Below are positions 1 through 5,154 of a stretch of DNA of 9,918 nucleotides, piece by piece. The position numbers and the translations under genes were made by a program. The first letter of the stretch is position 1. The number at the start of each line of letters is the position of its first letter. Source of the DNA: Prevotellaceae bacterium UBA1716 (lineage in GTDB: Bacteria; Bacteroidota; Bacteroidia; Bacteroidales; Bacteroidaceae); the NCBI GenBank assembly GCA_002317225.1, contig DCIW01000204.1:1-9918 (forward strand), read 5' to 3'. The notes below the pieces were generated by a model. That model ran no database searches, was not told where the DNA came from, and worked only from the letters and a program-made list of their open reading frames with translations.

Positions 1-200
1 GCTTCGAGGGCTGAACGTACTTCTTCGCGAGTAGGCATTTTCTGCTTTGGAACGAAGTCTTTGTTGAGTCCACATTCGCAATAAATGCAGTCGAACGAGC
101 AGCATTTTCCATCGGCAGGAAGGAGATTGATGCCGAGTGAAACGCCGAGGCGGCGGGAATGGATAGGACCGAATATTGGGGAAGGATAGATGAGGGTCAT
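1..200 (-). CDS. Radical SAM protein, N-terminal part (cut by window edge)
   Basis: Reading the minus strand from the ATG at 200 gives 66 complete codons with no stop before the window edge, so only the N-terminus is present. The start reads MTLIYPSPIFGPIHSRRLG, followed by SLGINLLP and CCSFDCIYCECG. C34, C38 and C41 form the CxxxCxxC motif that binds the 4Fe-4S cluster and S-adenosylmethionine in radical SAM enzymes. The GPxxSRRLGxSLGIN lead-in resembles COG0731-type Fe-S oxidoreductases, whose substrate is generally unknown, so I give no specific function. The start lies 7 bases from a block of heptamer repeats, which therefore forms its whole 5' leader. No TAnnTTTG promoter is visible there. 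It may be read through from the PAP2 gene 181 bases upstream. The family call is firm; the function is open. Confidence 0.85.
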   Translation of the reverse strand, partial: MTLIYPSPIFGPIHSRRLGVSLGINLLPADGKCCSFDCIYCECGLNKDFVPKQKMPTREEVRSALE

Positions 201-206
201 TGTTTA

Positions 207-276
207 ATTAGGAATTAGGAGTTAGGAGGTAGGAATTAGGAGGTAGGAGGTAAGTGAAGAGTGAAGAGTGAAGAAT
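207..276. repeat. Ten tandem heptamers, two related types
   Basis: From 207 to 276 the plus strand divides cleanly into ten 7-base units. The first six are variants of ATTAGGA, GTTAGGA and GGTAGGA (207-248). A transition unit GGTAAGT (249-255) follows, then GAAGAGT, GAAGAGT and GAAGAAT (256-276). The period of exactly seven is kept across the change of unit type. The block sits immediately upstream of the radical SAM start codon (minus strand), so a change in copy number would change that gene's leader length without touching a reading frame. No function is known to me. Confidence 0.85.
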
Positions 277-380
277 TTCCTACCGGACGAGTAAGTCCTT
301 TGGTCGTGATTAGAACGAAGAATGCCATGCGCAGCGATAACTACAGCGGCAGCAAATTCTTCACTCTTCACTCTTCACTC
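252..380. repeat. MITE-like inverted repeat made of GAAGAGT heptamers
   Basis: The left arm 252-278 (a run of GTGAAGA units ending in GAATTT) is matched by its reverse complement at 354-379, giving a 26-bp inverted repeat. The right side carries one extra heptamer, so its repeat tract extends to about 387. The arms enclose 75 bases (279-353) with no tandem repeats. No transposase gene or clear target-site duplication is seen. The right arm reaches into the end of the PAP2 gene and supplies its TGA stop codon (382-384). The stretch between the PAP2 and radical SAM genes consists almost wholly of this element and the heptamers. It could be a non-autonomous mobile element, a transcript hairpin or a recombination relic; the sequence does not decide. 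Confidence 0.7.
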
Positions 381-381
381 T

Positions 382-1335
382 TCACTTTTTTATAAACTTA
401 TCATAAATCCAAGCTGTCAAATAATAAAATGAACATGCGAAGAATAATCCTCCAATAGTATCTACAAGATAATGTGCCTGAATATAAACTGTTGCAAGAC
501 AAAGCAGTACAGCGAGTGGCATCATCAACCAGAAAAGCCATGGGTTGCGTGCTTTCCAAGCAAGAATCATAGTTATGATGGTCATGCCACAATGGCTGCT
601 TGGGAAGGCTGCAGCAGGAAGTTCACCAAACTCCTGAGTGTCGTGAACGAGTTGGGAGAAGATGCCTTTCACCTCTTGATGGAGCATCTCGTGGTTGGTT
701 TGGAAGTAGTTGCCGAGGTCGGGATAATTGCCCGAATTTGCTGCTTCAAGTCCAATCGCCTTGAAGTAATAGTATGGTCCTGCAACAGGCAGAAACTCAT
801 ATATTACATAAAAAAGGAAGAAAGATGTGAGGAAGATAAACTCAGCTCTTTCTGCTTCTTTTGGTCGACAGAGTGCATAGAAGAAGATGGTCACCAGCAT
901 CATGTAATAGTAGCTGTAATAGCCACAGTTGAATGCCTCCGACCAGAATGCACTTGTCACACATTTGGAGAATTCGATGGATGGCTGACAACCGAAGAGT
1001 TTCCAGTCGAGTGCTGCAAAGATATGATCCTTGTAAGGGAACTGACTCGTGAAATAATACACTTCCTGATACCAGAACACAAGTCCGAGCATCACCACTA
1101 CTGTGCTGAATAACAATGTAAAACGACAAGGATATACCTTACGGAGAGCATATAGCAAACCAATCGCAATGAGTACTCCGATGCGAGTTGCTACGAGTGT
1201 GCTGAACCCTTCCATCGAAGGACCGTGATAGCACAGCAGGAGAGATGTGAAGATGATATATACGAACGTGATGAGTTCGACAATCGTGAATCCTTTTACC
1301 GTTAAATCTTTCTTGAAATAATCTTTTATAGCCAT
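382..1335 (-). CDS. PAP2_3 family membrane protein, inositol-phosphorylceramide-synthase-like
   Basis: A 317-residue polytopic membrane protein starting MAIKDYFKKDL. The ATG at 1335 is chosen because it overlaps the stop of the upstream SDR gene (ATGGCTATAA, 10-base overlap) and is preceded by an A-rich AAAGAAAACAA. An upstream in-frame extension to 1440 is only read-through into the SDR frame. About six or seven hydrophobic segments are visible, e.g. residues 19-35, 50-64, 72-90, 143-156, 166-186, 266-284 and 294-310. FLPVAGP (181-187), FPSSHCG (244-250) and HYLVD (288-292) match the type 2 phosphatidic acid phosphatase core, with H248, H288 and D292 as the expected catalytic residues. The FPSSHCG form and the VAGP motif point to the Aur1-like PAP2_3 branch, which transfers phosphoinositol to ceramide or cleaves lipid phosphates. 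The active site of this family faces the extracytoplasmic side. The exact substrate is not shown. The stop codon lies in a heptamer repeat. Confidence 0.85.
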   Translation of the reverse strand: MAIKDYFKKDLTVKGFTIVELITFVYIIFTSLLLCYHGPSMEGFSTLVATRIGVLIAIGLLYALRKVYPCRFTLLFSTVVVMLGLVFWYQEVYYFTSQFPYKDHIFAALDWKLFGCQPSIEFSKCVTSAFWSEAFNCGYYSYYYMMLVTIFFYALCRPKEAERAEFIFLTSFFLFYVIYEFLPVAGPYYYFKAIGLEAANSGNYPDLGNYFQTNHEMLHQEVKGIFSQLVHDTQEFGELPAAAFPSSHCGMTIITMILAWKARNPWLFWLMMPLAVLLCLATVYIQAHYLVDTIGGLFFACSFYYLTAWIYDKFIKK

Positions 1336-2411
1336 TTGTTTTCTTTGTACCATTTGACCGACTCTTTCACTCCCCGCTCGAGGTCCCATTGGGGTTCGTA
1401 GCCCAAATCTTCCTTGATAGGAGTGATGTCGCATTGCCAATCTCGTTGGCTGAGAATGTTATATTTGTCTTTATTAAGGGTTGATATTTTTCCTGTGAGT
1501 CGCGACCACAGATCGCCTATATTGCATACTGCCTTGAGGATAAAAAGAGGAGCAGTGATATGTAGCACAAATCGTTTGTCTAACTCCTTTTGTATCAAGT
1601 CGGAAAATGCACGGCTGCTATATGAGTTGCCATCTGATACAGCATAAGTCTTGCCGTATGATTTCTCATTGCCAATAGCAGAAAGTATGGCGTTCACAAG
1701 GTCTTGAACATATACGAAGGTAATGATCTGAGGTTTGAATCCTACTGCGAAATCGTAATGATGCTTGATGGATTTCATCATCATCAGGTAGTCCTTTTCG
1801 CGTGGGCCATAGACACCAGTGGGGCGGAAGATGGTTAGGCCCCCCGACCCCCGAAGGGGGAGGGCATGCGCAGAGTTTTCGGAAGGGAGGAGAGCAAGCG
1901 TAGAGTTTTCGTTGGGGAGGAGGGTGTGTGGAGAGTTTTCGAGAGATGCAAATTTATCTTTTAGATAGTTTTCGCTCATCAGTTTGCTTTCTCCGTAGGC
2001 AGTGTTGGGTTGTGGATTGCTTTCATCGAGAGAGGGACCGAGAACGCTGAGACTGCTGAGGTAGAGAAACTGCTGTGGGAGCATGTCGAGCTGCTCAAGA
2101 GTTTCGACAAGGTTCTTTGTACACTCAAAGTTGTTTGCTATGAAATCCTCTTTGTTCAGGCATTTGGTTGCTCCTCCCGCATGGATGATGACATCCCATT
2201 TGCCTTGCTTCTGCTTGAAAGAGTTGAGTTGTTGGTACAGAGTATCCGTATTCGTCATGTCGAGAGTGACGAAGTTGAGCCATTCGCTCTGCAGCCATTT
2301 TCTGCTGCTCCTTGAGCGTATTCCGGCCCACACACGGAATCGGCGATGGAGGGATTCGTCGCAAAGGAAACTACCTATAAAACCGCTCGCACCTGTTATC
2401 AAAACTTTCAT
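1326..2411 (-). CDS. Extended SDR, NAD-dependent epimerase/dehydratase-like, with a repeat-derived insertion
   Basis: A 361-residue Rossmann-fold short-chain dehydrogenase. MKVLITGASGFIGSF opens the protein, with the nucleotide-binding TGxxGxxG at residues 6-13. YLSSLSVLG (117-125) supplies the active-site serine region, and Y139-x-x-x-K143 (YGESK) is the catalytic pair. FRPTGVYGP (195-203) is the usual substrate-side motif. The ATG at 2411 is preferred over the one at 2432 because the latter overlaps the predicted -7 promoter element and adds residues upstream of the conserved MKVLITG. Residues 158-191 are an inserted repeat (ENS-type decapeptides, then LPLRGSGG) that replaces the usual short link before the FRPTG segment. 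The gene overlaps the PAP2 gene downstream. The partner suggests a lipid substrate: bacterial ceramide reductase CerR of Caulobacter is an SDR annotated as an epimerase. A nucleotide-sugar epimerase is equally possible. Family certain, substrate unknown. Confidence 0.88.
   Translation of the reverse strand: MKVLITGASGFIGSFLCDESLHRRFRVWAGIRSRSSRKWLQSEWLNFVTLDMTNTDTLYQQLNSFKQKQGKWDVIIHAGGATKCLNKEDFIANNFECTKNLVETLEQLDMLPQQFLYLSSLSVLGPSLDESNPQPNTAYGESKLMSENYLKDKFASLENSPHTLLPNENSTLALLPSENSAHALPLRGSGGLTIFRPTGVYGPREKDYLMMMKSIKHHYDFAVGFKPQIITFVYVQDLVNAILSAIGNEKSYGKTYAVSDGNSYSSRAFSDLIQKELDKRFVLHITAPLFILKAVCNIGDLWSRLTGKISTLNKDKYNILSQRDWQCDITPIKEDLGYEPQWDLERGVKESVKWYKENKWL
1839..1940. repeat. In-frame 102-bp repeat insertion inside the SDR gene
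   Basis: The segment has a 30-base period on the plus strand: units at 1841-1870 (most diverged), 1871-1900 and 1901-1930, with a partial unit at 1931-1940, sharing AGAGTTTTC followed by G-rich DNA. At its left end lies a G/C-run palindrome, 1839-1862: six C, GA, five C, GAA, five G, AG. On the coding (minus) strand the hairpin is CCCCC-TTCG-GGGG, i.e. with a UUCG loop. The coding strand reads decapeptides ENSPHTLLPN and ENSTLALLPS, then ENSAHALPLRGSGG. The total of 102 bp is 34 codons and keeps the frame. A near-identical palindrome occurs at 9895-9918. Confidence 0.85.
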
Positions 2412-2429
2412 AATTGCAGAATTTGGGTG

Positions 2430-2462
2430 CAAAGTTAGTTATTTTATCCCGTTTTTCAACAA
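2430..2462 (-). promoter_or_regulatory. Bacteroidota-type promoter of the SDR-PAP2 operon
   Basis: On the minus strand TAACTTTG (2437-2430) fits the Bacteroidota -7 consensus TAnnTTTG exactly. TTGTTG (2462-2457) sits 19 bases upstream, in the place of the -33 TTTG-like element. Transcription would begin near 2424 and leave a leader of about 13 bases before the ATG at 2411. This is prediction from consensus only. Confidence 0.65.
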
Positions 2463-2528
2463 TTTAACGTATTTGTAATATGTTATTTCCGAAAAATAAA
2501 GTAATTTAGTGGCAAATTTAAATAGTGC

Positions 2529-2552
2529 ATAGCCAATTTTATCGTTGGCTAT
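2529..2552 (+). promoter_or_regulatory. Perfect 8-bp inverted repeat in the rnr leader
   Basis: ATAGCCAA (2529-2536) and TTGGCTAT (2545-2552) are perfect reverse complements around the 8-base loop TTTTATCG, 28 bases before the rnr start codon. A weak -7-like TAATTTAG lies at 2502-2509 (one mismatch to TAnnTTTG, no good -33 partner). If that is the promoter, the hairpin is in the transcript. The repeat could be an RNA hairpin that affects rnr mRNA stability or translation, or a protein-binding operator. No T-tract follows, so it is not a terminator. Confidence 0.45.
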
Positions 2553-2580
2553 AGCAAAAGTGCATTAAACTTAAATTACT

Positions 2581-4962
2581 ATGGCAAAATCAAAAAAGGC
2601 TGGTATTACTAAAGCTAATATCAATAAGAAAGACCTCAAGAAGGCTGCTGTCGATTATCTTTCGTCGCATCTTGGAGAAGTGTTCACTCTGAAGAAGTTC
2701 TTCGCTGCACTCGGTCTTTCGTCCCACCCACTGCGTATGTTGTGTGTGGATATCCTCAACCAACTTCTCGATGAAAATGTCATCGCACGCAATTCGGATG
2801 GCGAATTCTATTTCAACGGACAATTCACCACAGCCGAAGGTACTTTCTGCCGCACAAACGGAGGTCGCAATTTTGTGGACACAGCAGATGGTGTGGGTAT
2901 TTCGGTGTATGATGAAGATACTATGCACGCTCTGCCTGGTGATAAGGTGAGGGTAAGTCTCTTGGCTAAGAAACGAGGAAGCAACAAGATTCACGGACAG
3001 ATTACAGAAATCATCAAACGCAACGAAAAGCCTTGGATAGGTACTTTGCAGGTTCAGCACAGCGTGGCATTCCTCATATCGCAGAGCGGCACTCTGCCTC
3101 ACGACATCCTTATTCCTATAGATAAGATTAAGGACGGAAAGAACGGACAGAAGGCACTTGTACGCATTGTGGACTGGCCAAAGGACTCGCGTAACCCTAT
3201 CGGTGAGGTGATCGATGTGCTTGGAGATGCGGGCGACAACACTACCGAAATGCATGCAATCCTTGCAGAATATAATCTCCCTTATAAGTACCCTGAACGT
3301 GTGGTTAAAGCCGCTGAAGAACTCGAACCAGGTATCACTCCAGCTGAGATTGCAAAGCGTGAGGACTGTCGCGATACACTCACTTTCACTATCGACCCTC
3401 GTGATGCGAAGGACTTTGATGATGCATTGTCAATCAAGAAGATGCGTGATGGTGTGTGGGAAATAGGTGTGCATATTGCCGATGTGAGCCATTATGTGAA
3501 GGAGGGTTCGATAATCGATCAGGAAGCACAGCAACGTGCCACTTCGGTCTATCTTGTTGACCGCACAATTCCGATGCTCCCTGAGCGACTCTGCAACTAT
3601 ATCTGCTCGCTCCGTCCGAACGAGGAGAAACTCTGCTATTCGGTGCTCTTTGAGATGAATGAAGATGCGGAAATATTGAATTATCGCATTCGCCACACAG
3701 TCATCAACAGTAACCGCCGCTTCACTTACGAGGAGGTGCAGGCTGTGCTCGAGGCACATAATGAGGCTACTGAGTGCGAACTTATCCGCGAAGGCAAGAT
3801 GCAACCTACCGAACCAATCCCTGCACAAGAGGTGACTGCTGATACTGTTCAACCTGAAGCAGAGCAGTTTGCCGATGAACTCATCATCCTCAACCGATTT
3901 GCTAAGATATTGAGAGAAAACCGATTCAAGGTTGGTGCAATCAGTTTCGACCGTGAAGAAGTTCGCTTCGAAATTGATGAGAAAGGCAAACCACTCAGCG
4001 TTTATTTCAAGCAGGCTAAGGATGCTAACAAACTCATCGAAGAGTTTATGCTTCTTGCTAACCGTACTGTTGCTGAACATGTTGGAAAAGACAAGAAGAA
4101 GGGTAAGGCGAAGGTTCTTCCTTATCGTATTCATGATGTGCCAGACCCTAACAAACTCGAGAATCTTGCTGCTGTTGCTGCTCGCTTGGGATATATTCTT
4201 CGCACAACGGGTAGTAAGACTGAAGTGGCCGACTCGCTCAACGGATTGCTCGAGGCTGCAAAGGGCAAGCCGGTGGAGAGTCTTGTGGAGAGCGTGAGTC
4301 TGCGTGCTATGCAGAAGGCTCGTTATTCGACTATCAATATCGGACACTACGGACTTGCATTCGACTACTACACCCACTTCACAAGTCCTATCCGCCGTTA
4401 TCCTGACACTATGGTTCACAGATTGTTGACTAAGTATGAGGATGGTGGAGAGAGTGCTTCGCAGACTAAGTACGAAGACCTCTGCGAGCATAGTAGTGCT
4501 ATGGAGCAACTCGCTGCTGCTGCTGAACGTGCAAGTATCAAGTACAAGCAGGTGGAGTTTATGCAGGATAAGATTGGTGAGGAATTTGATGCTAAGATTA
4601 GCGGAGTAACCGAATTCGGCATTTATGCTGAAATCAACGAAAACCGTTGTGAGGGCCTTATCCCTGTACGTCTGCTTGCTGATGAGGCGTTCGATTATGA
4701 TGACCGCAACTTCTGCCTCGTGGGTCGAAAGACACATCATAAGTTTACACTCGGCGATCAGATTCGCATCAAGGTGGTGAAGGCCGACCTTATGCATAAG
4801 CAACTCGATTTTGAGTTTGTGAAGAAGCTTACGGATGAGACTGTGAAGGCTGAACCATTCTATCTCTCGTTCCTCGATACAGACCATAAGCCTGCACGAA
4901 AAGGTAAGGATTTGTCGAAGAAAATGAAATCTGCCAAGGGTAAATCAAAGAAAAAGAGATAA
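2581..4962 (+). CDS. rnr: Ribonuclease R
   Basis: A 793-residue RNase II/RNB-family 3'-to-5' exoribonuclease, a cytoplasmic enzyme that degrades structured RNA and takes part in RNA quality control. The domains come in the family order. A basic N-terminus and winged-helix-like segment occupy about 1-80, and cold-shock/OB domains about 84-215. The RNB catalytic domain spans about 262-615, with IDPRDAKDFDDA at 271-282, so D272, D278, D280 and D281 are the metal-binding aspartates at the same numbers as in E. coli RNase R. HFTSPIRRYPD (599-609) is the other RNB signature. An S1 RNA-binding domain follows at about 666-748, then a lysine-rich tail (770-793) typical of RNase R rather than RNase II. 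Residues about 391-429 are an acidic, proline/glutamate-rich insertion just before the DELIILNRFAKILR helix. The start has no Shine-Dalgarno and an A/T-rich leader, normal for this phylum. No clear terminator follows. Confidence 0.97.
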   Translation: MAKSKKAGITKANINKKDLKKAAVDYLSSHLGEVFTLKKFFAALGLSSHPLRMLCVDILNQLLDENVIARNSDGEFYFNGQFTTAEGTFCRTNGGRNFVDTADGVGISVYDEDTMHALPGDKVRVSLLAKKRGSNKIHGQITEIIKRNEKPWIGTLQVQHSVAFLISQSGTLPHDILIPIDKIKDGKNGQKALVRIVDWPKDSRNPIGEVIDVLGDAGDNTTEMHAILAEYNLPYKYPERVVKAAEELEPGITPAEIAKREDCRDTLTFTIDPRDAKDFDDALSIKKMRDGVWEIGVHIADVSHYVKEGSIIDQEAQQRATSVYLVDRTIPMLPERLCNYICSLRPNEEKLCYSVLFEMNEDAEILNYRIRHTVINSNRRFTYEEVQAVLEAHNEATECELIREGKMQPTEPIPAQEVTADTVQPEAEQFADELIILNRFAKILRENRFKVGAISFDREEVRFEIDEKGKPLSVYFKQAKDANKLIEEFMLLANRTVAEHVGKDKKKGKAKVLPYRIHDVPDPNKLENLAAVAARLGYILRTTGSKTEVADSLNGLLEAAKGKPVESLVESVSLRAMQKARYSTINIGHYGLAFDYYTHFTSPIRRYPDTMVHRLLTKYEDGGESASQTKYEDLCEHSSAMEQLAAAAERASIKYKQVEFMQDKIGEEFDAKISGVTEFGIYAEINENRCEGLIPVRLLADEAFDYDDRNFCLVGRKTHHKFTLGDQIRIKVVKADLMHKQLDFEFVKKLTDETVKAEPFYLSFLDTDHKPARKGKDLSKKMKSAKGKSKKKR

Positions 4963-4984
4963 ATCTGTGTTAAGTTTTGTAACA

Positions 4985-5001
4985 TCTGTCTAAAAGACAG
5001 A
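4985..5001. promoter_or_regulatory. 7-bp inverted repeat at the expected -33 region
   Basis: TCTGTCT (4985-4991), the loop AAA and AGACAGA (4995-5001) form a perfect 7-bp inverted repeat, followed by A residues rather than T. It lies 23 bases after the rnr stop and ends 9 bases before the -7 element at 5011, so it covers the place where the -33 element should be. It could be an operator. A terminator for plus-strand rnr transcripts is unlikely without a T-tract. Confidence 0.4.
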
Positions 5002-5010
5002 AAAAAGTTG

Positions 5011-5018
5011 TATATTTG
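5011..5018 (+). promoter_or_regulatory. -7 promoter element for the DUF2723 gene cluster
   Basis: TATATTTG matches the Bacteroidota -7 consensus TAnnTTTG exactly and is preceded by AAAAAAGTTG. No clean TTTG stands 19-20 bases upstream; that position is taken by the inverted repeat at 4985-5001. The predicted start near 5024 gives a leader of about 130 bases before the ATG at 5155. The leader is long enough to hold regulation. Confidence 0.6.
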
Positions 5019-5027
5019 CGGTTTGTT

Positions 5028-5059
5028 AGGCGGTACGCCCAGCAGACCGCTTTTATTTT
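5028..5059 (+). terminator. Terminator-like hairpin in the leader of the DUF2723 gene (possible attenuator)
   Basis: AGGCGGT (5028-5034) pairs with ACCGCTT (5046-5052) in RNA, with one G-U pair, around an 11-base loop, and TTTTATTTT follows (5051-5059). The shape is that of an intrinsic terminator, only a few bases after the predicted transcription start. It could attenuate expression of the downstream genes, or simply be a 5' stabilising hairpin. No alternative antiterminator pairing or known riboswitch fold was recognised in 5060-5154, which is A-rich near the start codon. Confidence 0.45.
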
Positions 5060-5154
5060 GCGTGGAATCGAAGTCTGCAAGTCAGCATTGTTTTTTCAGC
5101 AAGACAAATATACTTAGAATCAAAACAACAATATTAATAATTTCAATTAATCGG

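Noticed and set aside
326..334. CATGCGCAG shared by the heptamer element (326-334) and the SDR insertion (1865-1873)
   Set aside because: Nine bases is too short to claim common origin, and the flanks do not match.
279..353. Small gene or toxin-like peptide inside the inverted repeat
   Set aside because: There is no start codon or leader, and the frame runs into tandem repeats, so a CDS cannot be supported.
472..1113. 213-codon plus-strand frame antisense to the PAP2 gene
   Set aside because: No family motif. It lies wholly opposite a gene with clear catalytic motifs.
1336..1440. Longer start for the PAP2 gene at 1440
   Set aside because: The extra 35 residues are out-of-frame read-through of the SDR C-terminus. 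The overlapping ATG at 1335 gives a normal membrane-protein start.
2412..2432. Start of the SDR at 2432 (MHPNSAI before MKVLITG)
   Set aside because: The codons overlap the predicted -7 element and the expected transcription start, and the conserved family N-terminus begins at MKVLITG.
3430..4887. 485-codon open frame antisense to rnr
   Set aside because: No recognisable domain. It is a shadow of the biased codon use in the strongly conserved rnr frame on the opposite strand.
5008..5154. Longer start for the DUF2723 protein at 5008
   Set aside because: It would begin inside or before the promoter -7 element, and the added 49 residues show no family features.
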